Shown here: positions 53,545 to 62,715 of the stretch, piece by piece
Layout of the letters: each line of letters starts with the position of its first letter
Position numbering within the stretch: the stretch's first letter is position 1
Origin: Saccharicrinis sp050296935
GTDB taxonomy: Bacteria > Bacteroidota > Bacteroidia > Bacteroidales > Marinilabiliaceae
NCBI GenBank assembly: GCA_050296935.1
Contig: JBNKRV010000220.1
Span: 1 to 64,000, forward strand
DNA length: 64,000 nucleotides
Reading direction: 5' to 3'
Program-made: the position numbers and the translations under genes
The notes under the pieces: model-generated
The model's database searches: none
Seen by the model: only the letters and a program-made list of their open reading frames with translations
What the model was told of the DNA's origin: nothing

Positions 53545-54540
53545 ATGGAAGTAAAAGAAAGTTGGTTGAAAAAAGGTTTTGTGGATGAACCCATTGAAAG
53601 TATAGAAAATATTGAAGAAGCATTTCATAAATTAAAAAAAGAGAAAAATGCCGTTTTGATGGCTCACTACTATCAGAACGATTCAATTCAAGACATTGCG
53701 GATTATGTTGGAGATAGTTTAGCACTGGCTCAATATGCTAAAGAAACTACTGCAGATATTATTATTTTGGCTGGCGTTCATTTCATGGGCGAAACTGCTA
53801 AGATTTTATCTCCGAATAAAACGGTTTTAGTACCGGATTTAAATGCAGGATGCAGTTTGGCTGATAGTTGCCCTCCTGATGATTTTGCTGATTTCTTAAA
53901 AGCATACCCTGATTATAAAGTAGTTACATATGTTAATACGTCAGCTGAAATTAAAGCTATGTCGGATATAGTTGTGACATCTACAAATGCTAAAGCCATT
54001 GTTGACAGTTTTCCTGAGGATCAAAAATTAGTTTTTGGACCTGATAGGAATCTAGGAAATTATATTAACGGAATTACCGGTAGAAATATGGTTTTGTGGG
54101 ACGGTGCTTGTCATGTACACGAAAAATTTTCTCTTGAAAAAATTATAAAGCTTAAGGAAGAAAATCCCGATGCTAAAGTTTTAGCTCATCCTGAATGTAA
54201 AAAGCCTTTGTTATTGGTTGCTGATCATATTGGGTCCACAGCATCACTTTTAAAGTATTCTAGTCAAGATAAAGGTAATAAGTATATCGTAGCTACAGAA
54301 TCTGGTATATTGCATCAAATGCGGCTTAAAAGTCCAAATAAGGAGTTTATACCTGCACCACCCAATGACTCTACTTGTGCTTGTAATGATTGCGAGTTTA
54401 TGAGGCTTAACACCATGGAAAAATTATATAATGCTTTAAAATTTAATTGGCCAACAATAGATGTTGATGAAAATATTCGTGTTGAAGCTGTAAAACCAAT
54501 TGAAAGAATGTTAAGTTTGTCAAAAGAACTTGGATTATAA
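53545..54540 (+). CDS. nadA: quinolinate synthase
   Basis: NadA condenses iminoaspartate and dihydroxyacetone phosphate to quinolinate in NAD synthesis, using a [4Fe-4S] cluster. The 331-residue protein has LMAHYYQNDSIQDIADY at the start and cluster cysteines in LNAGCSLADSC, in HPECKKPLL and near the C-terminus in CACNDCEFM. HVHEKF is also typical. It is complete and of usual length. nadB and nadC are not nearby. It is the first gene of the rightward block. Confidence 0.96.
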   Translation: MEVKESWLKKGFVDEPIESIENIEEAFHKLKKEKNAVLMAHYYQNDSIQDIADYVGDSLALAQYAKETTADIIILAGVHFMGETAKILSPNKTVLVPDLNAGCSLADSCPPDDFADFLKAYPDYKVVTYVNTSAEIKAMSDIVVTSTNAKAIVDSFPEDQKLVFGPDRNLGNYINGITGRNMVLWDGACHVHEKFSLEKIIKLKEENPDAKVLAHPECKKPLLLVADHIGSTASLLKYSSQDKGNKYIVATESGILHQMRLKSPNKEFIPAPPNDSTCACNDCEFMRLNTMEKLYNALKFNWPTIDVDENIRVEAVKPIERMLSLSKELGL

Positions 54541-54610
54541 TTTATTGATATCCTTTTTTATAAAATTGAATTTTTTTTCTTTATTTGAATTTCTTAATTT
54601 TTAATGCTAA

Positions 54611-55000
54611 ATGTTACATGATAGGCCTTTAAATATTTTACTTGTTGAAGATAATGTTTTAAATCAAAAACTTATTTTCCTGAATTTAAATAAATTGGGT
54701 TTTAAAATAGACATTGCAAATAATGGTAAAGAAGCTGTGGATATGGTTAAATTAAATCGGTATAATTTAATACTTATGGATTTAATGATGCCTGTTATGG
54801 ATGGACTTGAAGCTACTACCTTAATTCGTGAATACGAAAGTAATTTAGATTACAGTACAACTATTATTGGTTTAACGGCTAATACTTTTGATGCAGATAG
54901 AGAAAAATGCTTAGATCATGGTATGAATGAGTACATGACAAAACCATTTGATCTTACATTATTTAAATCTTTATTGTCTGAATTGGGTGTTGTAAAGTAA
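54611..55000 (+). CDS. single-domain response regulator
   Basis: The 129-residue receiver-only protein has ILLVEDNVLNQ (acidic residues near 13-14), the phosphoacceptor Asp in LILMDLMMPVMDG, Thr in IGLTANTFD and Lys in YMTKPFD. This sequence style is typical of receiver domains fused to hybrid histidine kinases, here found alone. Its kinase is unknown. It lies between nadA and ruvB, 8 bases before the latter. Confidence 0.88.
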   Translation: MLHDRPLNILLVEDNVLNQKLIFLNLNKLGFKIDIANNGKEAVDMVKLNRYNLILMDLMMPVMDGLEATTLIREYESNLDYSTTIIGLTANTFDADREKCLDHGMNEYMTKPFDLTLFKSLLSELGVVK

Positions 55001-55008
55001 TTTTTTGA

Positions 55009-56034
55009 ATGGAAGATAATTTCGATATACGTGAAGAAGGATATCAGAGTATTGACAATGAGGTTGATAATAAATTACGTCCTTTAAGTTTTGACGATTT
55101 TCAAGGTCAATATAAAATTGTAGAAAATTTAAAAATTTTTGTACAGGCAGCTTCAATGAGGAAAGAGGCTCTTGATCATGTTATATTACACGGCCCACCA
55201 GGATTAGGAAAAACTACACTTTCCAATATAATTGCTAATGAACTTAATGTTGGGTTTAAATTAACCAGTGGACCTGTGTTAGATAAACCTGGAGATTTAG
55301 CTGGGATACTTACTAATTTAGAGCCGAATGATGTTTTATTTATTGATGAAATTCATAGGCTTAGTCCTGTTGTTGAGGAATACCTTTATTCTGCAATGGA
55401 GGACTATAGAATTGATATCGTAATAGATAAAGGTCCTGGTGCTCGTAGTATACAAATCGATTTAAATCCATTTACTTTAATTGGTGCAACTACCCGTAGT
55501 GGATTATTAACCAGTCCTTTGAGAGCCCGTTTTGGTATTAACTGTCACCTTGAGTATTATGATACTGATATATTGTCAGGAATTGTCAACAGATCTTCAG
55601 CAATTTTAGATACCAGTATTACCGGAGAAGCAAGTTATGAAATCGCCGGAAGAAGCAGAGGAACCCCCAGAATTGCTAATGCTTTACTTCGTCGTGTTAG
55701 AGATTTCGCTCAAGTTAAAGGTAATGGTTCAATAGATATTAGTATTGCTAAAATTGCTTTAGAAGCTTTAAATATTGATCAGCATGGCTTAGATGAAATG
55801 GATCATAAAATTTTATTAACTCTGATTGATAAATTTCAAGGCGGTCCTGTTGGTATTAGTACTATCGGTACTGCTATTGGCGAAGATAGTGGTACTATTG
55901 AAGAAGTATATGAACCTTTTCTTATTAAAGAAGGATTTATAAAACGAACTCCAAGGGGTAGAATGGCTACACCCTTAGCATATTCCCATTTGGGTAAGGA
56001 TAATACAAATCTGGAACAATTTTCATTATTTTAA
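55009..56034 (+). CDS. ruvB: Holliday junction branch migration helicase RuvB
   Basis: RuvB is the AAA+ motor of branch migration. The 341-residue protein has Walker A GPPGLGKTT (62-70), Walker B LFIDEIHRL, sensor 1 GATTRSG and the arginine-finger region SPLRARFG. It ends with the winged-helix domain (EPFLIKEGFIKRTPRGRMAT). RuvA and RuvC are not here. It is complete. Confidence 0.97.
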   Translation: MEDNFDIREEGYQSIDNEVDNKLRPLSFDDFQGQYKIVENLKIFVQAASMRKEALDHVILHGPPGLGKTTLSNIIANELNVGFKLTSGPVLDKPGDLAGILTNLEPNDVLFIDEIHRLSPVVEEYLYSAMEDYRIDIVIDKGPGARSIQIDLNPFTLIGATTRSGLLTSPLRARFGINCHLEYYDTDILSGIVNRSSAILDTSITGEASYEIAGRSRGTPRIANALLRRVRDFAQVKGNGSIDISIAKIALEALNIDQHGLDEMDHKILLTLIDKFQGGPVGISTIGTAIGEDSGTIEEVYEPFLIKEGFIKRTPRGRMATPLAYSHLGKDNTNLEQFSLF

Positions 56035-56044
56035 AATATACCTT

Positions 56045-57574
56045 TTGAGTAAAATTAGAGGCTTAGCCGGCGACACTATTATTTATGGTGGAGGTACTAT
56101 TTTGGTGCGTTTATTAAATTGGTTATTAATGCCTTATTATATCCGGACAATGGATAGTGTACAATATGGTTATATAACTGAAATTTATAGTTTTATTGCC
56201 ATCCTGTTGGTATTGCTTACTTATGGATTCGAAACAAGTTTTTTTCGTTTTTCAAAAAATAAATCATATAAAAAAGTCTTTACAACCGGATTAACCAGTA
56301 TCGTATCTACTAGTCTTTTATTTTTATTTATAGTATTCGTTGCTATTAATAATATTGACTCTTCAGAATTTAGCTTGTTGTATAAACGGTTAATTGTTAT
56401 CGGTGGATGTGTAGTTAGTTTAGATGCAATTACGTCCATTATTTTTGCTAAGCTTCGTTTTCAAAGTAAAAGTATAAAGTTTGCTATTCTCAAATTTATT
56501 AATGTATTCATTCTTATTTTTTTCAATCTGTTTTTTTTATTATTTATTCCATATCTAAAAGAATATGATATTCTACATTCTACATCTTATTTTAGATATG
56601 TATCTTGGTTTTATATTGCTGATTATGAGTCTGTTTATGTACTTATATCCAATTTGATTGCCTCAGTATGTGTTTTATTAGTATTAATTCCTGAGATTAT
56701 ACAAGGAATTGACTCTGTTGATTTATCGTTACTTAAAAAAATGTTTAAATATTCATTTCCTATTTTAATTGTTGGAATAACCGGGATGATTAATCAGAAT
56801 ATTGATAAAACGCTTATACCAAGACTAATTGGTGGAGAAGAAGGATATACAATGGTAGCCATCTATGGAGCTAATTTTAAAATTGGAATTTTGATGGCTA
56901 TGTTCACACAGTCATTCAGACTCGCCTTTGAACCTTTCTTTTTTAAGCATCATCAAACTACCAGTGATACTTCAGTATATTCTTCAATATTAACCTATTT
57001 TGTACTATTTGGTTTTCTGATTTTTTTGGGAGTTAGTTTATTTATCGATGTTATCAACTTACTATTGACTGAGGAATATATTCAAGGAAACGGAGTTATA
57101 CCTATAATTTTATTATCACAGTTATTTAGTGGTATTTATTTTACACTTTCTGTATGGTATAAGGTTTCTGATAAAACTAAATATGGTGCCTACATGGGTA
57201 TTACCGGAACAATTATTACTCTTGTTGGTAATATTTTATTGATCCCTATACTAGGGTATTATGGGTCAGCACTAAGTGGATTACTTTGTTTTATTCTAAT
57301 GGTTTTAATGAGTGTTTACCTTGGCAGAAAACACTATTTTATTCATTATGAATGGAGAAAGATTATTAATTATTCTTTTTTAGTATTTGTACTATTTATT
57401 TCCGGATATTACATTTTGCCTCTTTTAATGAGCAAATGGTTAGTTGATTATGCCCTTTTATCTATAATAGTTAATTACTTTGTGCGTATTGGCTTAATAA
57501 TTGTATTTTTAGGGTTTGTTTTTAAATATGAGTATCCAAAATTAAGATTAAAAGTAAATGTCAGTAAAAATTAA
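56045..57574 (+). CDS. Wzx-like polysaccharide flippase (MOP superfamily), TTG start
   Basis: The 509-residue protein has about 14 membrane helices and the Wzx/RfbX start MSKIRGLAGDTIIYGGGTILVRLLN, read across two motifs. It probably flips lipid-linked oligosaccharides. The frame begins with TTG (56045), 10 bases after the ruvB stop; no ATG is nearby, and residue two onward matches the family N-terminus. It overlaps dut by 17 bases. The flippase-dut-TPR-DUF4292-EnvC order is a recurring arrangement in Bacteroidota. Confidence 0.88.
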   Translation: MSKIRGLAGDTIIYGGGTILVRLLNWLLMPYYIRTMDSVQYGYITEIYSFIAILLVLLTYGFETSFFRFSKNKSYKKVFTTGLTSIVSTSLLFLFIVFVAINNIDSSEFSLLYKRLIVIGGCVVSLDAITSIIFAKLRFQSKSIKFAILKFINVFILIFFNLFFLLFIPYLKEYDILHSTSYFRYVSWFYIADYESVYVLISNLIASVCVLLVLIPEIIQGIDSVDLSLLKKMFKYSFPILIVGITGMINQNIDKTLIPRLIGGEEGYTMVAIYGANFKIGILMAMFTQSFRLAFEPFFFKHHQTTSDTSVYSSILTYFVLFGFLIFLGVSLFIDVINLLLTEEYIQGNGVIPIILLSQLFSGIYFTLSVWYKVSDKTKYGAYMGITGTIITLVGNILLIPILGYYGSALSGLLCFILMVLMSVYLGRKHYFIHYEWRKIINYSFLVFVLFISGYYILPLLMSKWLVDYALLSIIVNYFVRIGLIIVFLGFVFKYEYPKLRLKVNVSKN

Positions 57575-57998
57575 AATAGTAAATAAGAGTAATAATAGCT
57601 TACCTGAATATAGTACACTGCTGTCTGCAGGGCTTGACTTAAGAGCTTTTTTAAGCGACGAAATTATTTTTAAACCGTTACAAAGAGTTCTTATACCTAC
57701 CGGACTGTATATTGAATTACCTGAAGGATATGAAGCTCAAATAAGACCAAGAAGTGGACTTGCCTATAAACATGGCATCTCTGTTTTAAATAGTCCAGGA
57801 ACAATAGATGCTGACTATAGAGGAGAAATTAAGGTTATTTTAGTTAATCTAAGTAATGATGATTTTGTGATTAAAAATGGTGAACGCATTTGTCAAATGG
57901 TAATTGCAAAGCATGAGGTCGCTGATTTTGAATTAGTTGAAGTGTTGGATGATACAACACGAGGAGAAGGTGGTTTTGGTCATACAGGTAAAAATTAA
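57558..57998 (+). CDS. dut: dUTP diphosphatase
   Basis: Dut hydrolyses dUTP to dUMP, keeping uracil out of DNA. The 146-residue trimeric-type protein has all five motifs: SAGLDLRA, RPRSGLA, GTIDADYRGEI, ERICQMVI and the C-terminal RGEGGFGHTG. The C-terminal Phe that caps the active site is present. Overlap with the flippase gene is 17 bases; the TPR gene starts 11 bases after its stop. Confidence 0.96.
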   Translation: MSVKIKIVNKSNNSLPEYSTLLSAGLDLRAFLSDEIIFKPLQRVLIPTGLYIELPEGYEAQIRPRSGLAYKHGISVLNSPGTIDADYRGEIKVILVNLSNDDFVIKNGERICQMVIAKHEVADFELVEVLDDTTRGEGGFGHTGKN

Positions 57999-58008
57999 TA
58001 ATCAGGTA

Positions 58009-59757
58009 ATGAAATTATTTCTATACAATATTATTTTATTAAGTTTTTTAGTCGGTTGTAAATCTGTAGAAAAGGTTAATACATCTTCAAACAGTTCTGC
58101 GTCAATTGCTAAAGTTGATTTGAGCTCTGCTGATCAGCGTAAATTTGACTATTTCTTTTATGAAGGTCAGCGATTTAAAATGCAGGGACAGTTCGATAAA
58201 GCTAAGATGTATTTTCTTGAATGTTTAAAAATAGATTCATTAAGTAGTACGTGTTACTATGAACTAGCTAACCTTGAGATCGGTAAACAGAATTATAAAG
58301 GGGCTCAATTATTGCTTGAAAATGCTGTAGAAATATCACCTGATAACAAGTGGTATTATATGCTATTAGGTGATTTGTACCAACAAAATAAAAACCTGCC
58401 GAAATCTATTGAAATTTATGAATCGTTGGTTTCTAAATATCCTGATAATGAAGAGTATATTTATGTGTTGGCTCAACTTTACACAAATAATAAACAGTTA
58501 GAAGAAGCTATTGCTGCCTATGATAAATTAGAAAAGAAAATAGGAATCAATGAAATGGTTTCTCTGGAAAAGCAAAAGTTATATCTTGATCTGGGTAAAA
58601 AATCACAAGCTTATAAAGAAATAGAAAATCTGGTAAAGGAGAATCCTTACGATCCTAAATACTATGGTTATCTGGGTGATGTTTATATGTATACTAATGA
58701 CCTTAATAAAGCTGAAGAAAGTTATAAAAAGGTATTTGATTTGGATCCGGATAATGGATTAGGCTATTTTTCTCTGGCAAATGTTAGTTTACATAGGCAG
58801 GATACAACCCGTTTTTTCCAATATTATATAAAAGGTGTTGCTGATACTAATTTAGATATTGAAGTTAAAGTTAAACGTATCTTTCCAATTTTGATGGATA
58901 ATAACTTTAAGTCTTCGAAATATGTTAACGATATAGAAGCTCTTTTTAATCAACTTATAAGATCACATGTAGATGATCACAGAAGCTATATTTATTATGC
59001 TAATTACTTACATACTATTAATAAGAATGAACAAGCATTATACTATTATCAGAAGAGTTTAGAGATTGATAATTCTGATCCTTCTGTATGGCAGGAAATG
59101 CTTCTTTTAGAATTAAATAATCAGGATTTTGATTTAACATTGAAAGATTCAAATGAAGCTTTATTATTGTTTCCTGAGGTGCCTCTCTTTAGTTTAATAA
59201 ATGGGATGGCTTATATGCAATTAAAGAATAATTCAAATGCCTTAAAGTCCTTTTTACAAGGATTGAAAAATGTAGGTGATAATGTAAATTTAAAAGGTCA
59301 GTTTTATACTTATATGGGTGACGTTTATTATAGTTTAGATAGTGTTGATAAAGCATTCGATAGTTATGAAAGTGCGCTTAAAGTTGATGAGAATAATATT
59401 GTTGTTTTAAATAACTATAGTTACTATTTATCTTTAGAGAATAACAATTTGTCTAAAGCTGAAAAAATGATTACTAAATGTGTGGAGTTGGAGCCTGGAA
59501 ATGCAACTTATCTTGACACCTATGCGTGGGTACTCTTTAAAAGAGGACGATATTTTGAAGCTAAATATATAATTGAGCGTGCTATTGATAATGGCGGTAC
59601 AGAAAGTCAGGAAATAATTGAACATTACGGTGATATTTTATTTAAAAACGGTGATACTGTAAAAGCACTGGAACAATGGAATTTGTCAAAGAAATTAGGC
59701 AATAATTCTAGTATTTTATTGAAAAAGATTGAGTTAAAGGATTATGTTGAAGAGTAG
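58009..59757 (+). CDS. TPR-repeat lipoprotein
   Basis: The 582-residue lipoprotein has signal peptide MKLFLYNIILLSFLVGC with the lipobox Cys at residue 17. A frame extension to 57937 lies inside dut and lacks a signal peptide, so I reject it. The mature protein is made of tetratricopeptide repeats, for example YYELANLEIGKQNYKGAQ and YYGYLGDVYMYTNDLNKAEESY, roughly 10-12 in number. TPR lipoproteins of this kind act as scaffolds at the outer membrane. Its end overlaps the DUF4292 gene by 14 bases. Confidence 0.87.
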   Translation: MKLFLYNIILLSFLVGCKSVEKVNTSSNSSASIAKVDLSSADQRKFDYFFYEGQRFKMQGQFDKAKMYFLECLKIDSLSSTCYYELANLEIGKQNYKGAQLLLENAVEISPDNKWYYMLLGDLYQQNKNLPKSIEIYESLVSKYPDNEEYIYVLAQLYTNNKQLEEAIAAYDKLEKKIGINEMVSLEKQKLYLDLGKKSQAYKEIENLVKENPYDPKYYGYLGDVYMYTNDLNKAEESYKKVFDLDPDNGLGYFSLANVSLHRQDTTRFFQYYIKGVADTNLDIEVKVKRIFPILMDNNFKSSKYVNDIEALFNQLIRSHVDDHRSYIYYANYLHTINKNEQALYYYQKSLEIDNSDPSVWQEMLLLELNNQDFDLTLKDSNEALLLFPEVPLFSLINGMAYMQLKNNSNALKSFLQGLKNVGDNVNLKGQFYTYMGDVYYSLDSVDKAFDSYESALKVDENNIVVLNNYSYYLSLENNNLSKAEKMITKCVELEPGNATYLDTYAWVLFKRGRYFEAKYIIERAIDNGGTESQEIIEHYGDILFKNGDTVKALEQWNLSKKLGNNSSILLKKIELKDYVEE

Positions 59758-60577
59758 AGTTATTTTATTTATTTTGACGGTTCTTATATTATCCGGATGT
59801 AAGACGGCTCAATCGTTAAAAGTTGGTAAAGTTACTAATATACCTGATGTTAAGTTACGAGGTCTGTTAAAAGATAATGAGTTACAATTTGATAAGCTCT
59901 ATCTAAAAAAGGTTAATTTCACTTTTGATAATGGAAAGGAAAAGAAATCCTTTAAAGGCAGTTTTGTTATAAAAAAGGATAGTGTAATTATTGTTTCTAT
60001 TTATGCTCCTATGGGTATTGAATTAATTCGTACTCAACTTTCAAAACATGAAGTTACTATTATAGATAAGCATAATAAAGTTGTAATGAGTACTGATTAT
60101 GGCTATTTTAATCGCAATTTTGGTATAGATGTCGATTTTAGCATGCTTCAAGCAATTTTATCAAATACTTTATTTGTTTACCCTGCTGAAGAAAATTATT
60201 ATGAAGAATTAAAAAAATATAAACATAACGTTAACTCTAATAGTTATTCTTTTAAATCATTAAAGGATAAGAAGTTATCTAGAATATCAAAAAGAAGAGC
60301 AAACGATTTAGTAATACATGAATTTGATATTTACCCTGAAATATTCAGGATTTTTAATGTTTTTATAAAGGACTTTTCCAGTAACCAGTCATTGGTAATT
60401 GATTATAAAAACTTTCAAAAATTTAATGATATTTTATTTCCTGAATATATTAATTTAAAGGGAGAAAGGGGTATTAATAAAGTTTTAGTAAGTTTAAAAA
60501 TTAATTATATCGAAATTAATGACGGTGGTAGTCTGCATTTTAAAATTCCTTCATCTTATACCTTTAAAGACATTTAA
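59744..60577 (+). CDS. DUF4292 lipoprotein
   Basis: The 277-residue lipoprotein has signal peptide MLKSRVILFILTVLILSGC (Cys19). DUF4292 is a Bacteroidota family with a LolA/LolB-like beta-rich fold, suggested by repeated strands such as FKGSFVIKKDSVIIVSIYAPMG and SLHFKIPSSYTF. It may handle lipids or lipoproteins at the outer membrane, which is unproven. It overlaps the TPR gene at its start by 14 bases and the EnvC-like gene at its end by 59 bases. Confidence 0.83.
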   Translation: MLKSRVILFILTVLILSGCKTAQSLKVGKVTNIPDVKLRGLLKDNELQFDKLYLKKVNFTFDNGKEKKSFKGSFVIKKDSVIIVSIYAPMGIELIRTQLSKHEVTIIDKHNKVVMSTDYGYFNRNFGIDVDFSMLQAILSNTLFVYPAEENYYEELKKYKHNVNSNSYSFKSLKDKKLSRISKRRANDLVIHEFDIYPEIFRIFNVFIKDFSSNQSLVIDYKNFQKFNDILFPEYINLKGERGINKVLVSLKINYIEINDGGSLHFKIPSSYTFKDI

Positions 60578-61721
60578 TTTTACTATTTGTCTTTTGTTTT
60601 TTTTTAGTGTTTCATTTTCTCAAAATAGTGAAATTGATAAACTAAAAAATTTACGGACTCGTTATGCAAAGGAAATTAATAATGCTCAAAAGCTTCTTGA
60701 AAAAAAAGGTAAGTCTAAAATTAACTCTATAAATGATTTACAAATTTTAAATTCAAAAATTAACTCACAAGAGAATATTATAAATACCTATAAGCATGAA
60801 ATTAGTGTTATAACCTCTATTATTGATTCTAATCAGGTTTTGGTTGATCATTTAAGCCAGGAAATAAAATTAATTAGGAAAGGGTATGAAAGGCTAATTT
60901 TAGAGGCAAATAAGCAAGTCAATTCTAATTTCAATGAGTTTATGCTCTTATTTAGTTCCAGTACCTTTAGCGAAGCTTATCGTAGGTTTACGTTGATGAA
61001 ACAGTATAGTTCGTATAGGAAAAAGCAAGGATTAATTTTAATAGATACTAAAAATCAATATGACAGTATAATTACAATTAATCAGACTATATTAAGTCAG
61101 AAAAAAGAATCATTTCAGAAATTAAATCAAGAGTTAGAAAATCTAAAACTTTCAATAAGTCAAAAGAAGTATTTTATCTCTGAATTAAGTAATGAAGAAC
61201 GCAAGTTAAAAAGAGATATAAATAAAAAGAAAAAGCATTCTGAAGAACTTGAGCGAAGTATTGAAAAATTAATTCTTGAAACTAGTAAAAATAAAAGTAA
61301 CTTTACTTTTAGTAACTTTAGTAAAGCTAAAGGAAAATTAAGTTGGCCAGTTCGTGGTGGAATTGTAACCAGTAATTTTGGTGAACATAATCACGCCGTT
61401 TTAAAGGGCGTAAAAATAAAGAATAATGGTATTGATATTACAGTTAATAAAGATAACACAGTTAAAAGTGTATATGAAGGTACTGTAAGCCGCGTTATTG
61501 CTATCCCAGGGTATAATAAAGCGGTTATTATCAGACATGGTAAATACATTACAGTTTACGCTAATTTGGTTAATGTGTTTGTTAAAAGTGGAGATTTAAT
61601 AAAAAGTTCTCAGGACATAGGTCAAATTTATGCTGAAGAAAATTCTAAGAACGGTATACTACATTTTGAGATATGGGAAGAGAGTAAAAAAATTGATCCA
61701 ACTACATGGTTATTAAAGTAA
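60519..61721 (+). CDS. EnvC-like murein hydrolase activator (degenerate M23)
   Basis: The 400-residue protein has a signal peptide (FNFTICLLFFFSVSFSQ), two long coiled coils (about 40-265) and a C-terminal LytM/M23 domain (about 275-400). Catalytic residues are altered: the His of HxGID is Asn (NNGIDI), YxHL is YANL, and HLHFE is ILHFE. This matches EnvC, which activates amidases but does not cut. The ATG at 60519 is the only ATG near; it overlaps DUF4292 by 59 bases and precedes the signal peptide by about 18 residues, so a start nearer the signal peptide cannot be excluded. Confidence 0.82.
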   Translation: MTVVVCILKFLHLIPLKTFNFTICLLFFFSVSFSQNSEIDKLKNLRTRYAKEINNAQKLLEKKGKSKINSINDLQILNSKINSQENIINTYKHEISVITSIIDSNQVLVDHLSQEIKLIRKGYERLILEANKQVNSNFNEFMLLFSSSTFSEAYRRFTLMKQYSSYRKKQGLILIDTKNQYDSIITINQTILSQKKESFQKLNQELENLKLSISQKKYFISELSNEERKLKRDINKKKKHSEELERSIEKLILETSKNKSNFTFSNFSKAKGKLSWPVRGGIVTSNFGEHNHAVLKGVKIKNNGIDITVNKDNTVKSVYEGTVSRVIAIPGYNKAVIIRHGKYITVYANLVNVFVKSGDLIKSSQDIGQIYAEENSKNGILHFEIWEESKKIDPTTWLLK

Positions 61722-61823
61722 TTGTTTTTTTATCCATGTTATTGTTATTTTTTTTTCCTCTTTAGGTAACTATTTAAATTTTTTTTAGTATACGGTTAAA
61801 ACATGAAGTAATTTAGCAGATAA

Positions 61824-62228
61824 ATGGATTTAGTAGTGGAAAAAATTATTATAGAATCTGATATTAAGAATATAAGCTTAATAGAAAAACTTATTGATGA
61901 TATTTCGAATCAATATGGACTTCATTCCGATATATATGGTAAATTATTACTGGCTATCGTTGAGGGTGTAAATAATGCTATTGTTCATGGTAATAAATTA
62001 GATGCTGCTAAAAAGGTACAGTTAGAGTATCAGATTAAGGAGAAAAGTATTGAGTTCATTATAACTGATGAAGGACCTGGTTTTGATTTAAATAATATAC
62101 CAGATCCAACATTACCTGAAAATATTGAAAAAACGCATGGAAGGGGTATTTTCTTAATGAATCACCTTGCTGATATAATTGAATTTGAAGATAACGGAAG
62201 TAAAGTTAAACTAACATTTAATTTATAA
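61824..62228 (+). CDS. RsbW-like ATP-binding protein (HATPase_c_2)
   Basis: The 134-residue protein is a GHKL ATPase of the anti-sigma-factor/serine-kinase type (RsbW/SpoIIAB). It shows the N box VEGVNNAIVHGNK, the G1 box ITDEGPGFD and the G2 motif HGRGIFLMN. Such kinases bind sigma factors or phosphorylate STAS partners. No partner is next to it here. A STAS protein is encoded at 27785-28096, but 34 kb away. Its stop codon is directly followed by the ybeY GTG start. Confidence 0.85.
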   Translation: MDLVVEKIIIESDIKNISLIEKLIDDISNQYGLHSDIYGKLLLAIVEGVNNAIVHGNKLDAAKKVQLEYQIKEKSIEFIITDEGPGFDLNNIPDPTLPENIEKTHGRGIFLMNHLADIIEFEDNGSKVKLTFNL

Positions 62229-62651
62229 GTGATTAATTTATTTTACGAAGAAGTATCTGATAATCAAGTAGATGTATCTAATATTTCCAATTGGATTCAT
62301 CATTTATGTGAGCTGAAAAATTGTATTGTAAGTGATATTAATTTTATATTTTGTTCTGATAAATACATTCTGAATATAAATCAGCAATTTTTAAATCATG
62401 ATTATTATACTGACATCATTACTTTCGATTATTGTGATGGAAAAGTATTAAATGGTGATATTTACATTAGTGTTGAAACTGTACTTTCCAATTCAGAATT
62501 GTTTAATACTACATATGATGAAGAATTACATCGGGTAATTATTCATGGAATACTTCATTTAATTGGTTATAAAGACAAAACTGATGATGAAGCCCTTGAA
62601 ATGCGTCAACAAGAAGATTCTGCATTAGAACTACTAAAAACATTTTCATAA
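62229..62651 (+). CDS. ybeY: endoribonuclease YbeY, GTG start
   Basis: YbeY is a metal-dependent RNase for 16S rRNA maturation and ribosome quality control. The 140-residue protein has the H-G-x-L-H-L-x-G signature at 106-113 (HGILHLIG). The usual third ligand His in GYDH is replaced here by GYKD, Asp116, as seen in Bacteroidota. The GTG at 62229 abuts the stop of the RsbW-like gene, so translation is coupled. A MxxxE-type tail (ALEMRQQED) follows as expected. Confidence 0.92.
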   Translation: MINLFYEEVSDNQVDVSNISNWIHHLCELKNCIVSDINFIFCSDKYILNINQQFLNHDYYTDIITFDYCDGKVLNGDIYISVETVLSNSELFNTTYDEELHRVIIHGILHLIGYKDKTDDEALEMRQQEDSALELLKTFS

Positions 62652-62690
62652 ATTTTCTGTTTACTTTTAAAAATTAGTGCTGGGATACAT

Positions 62691-62698
62691 TACTTTTG
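62691..62698 (+). promoter_or_regulatory. promoter -7 box of mnmG (TACTTTTG)
   Basis: An exact TAnnTTTG, 17 bases before the mnmG ATG at 62716. A -33 element is not obvious. Confidence 0.5.
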
Positions 62699-62715
62699 TT
62701 CCTTATTAATTTGTT

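Noticed and set aside
57937..58008. Upstream extension of the TPR lipoprotein gene
   Set aside because: It lies within dut and would place residues before the lipoprotein signal peptide.
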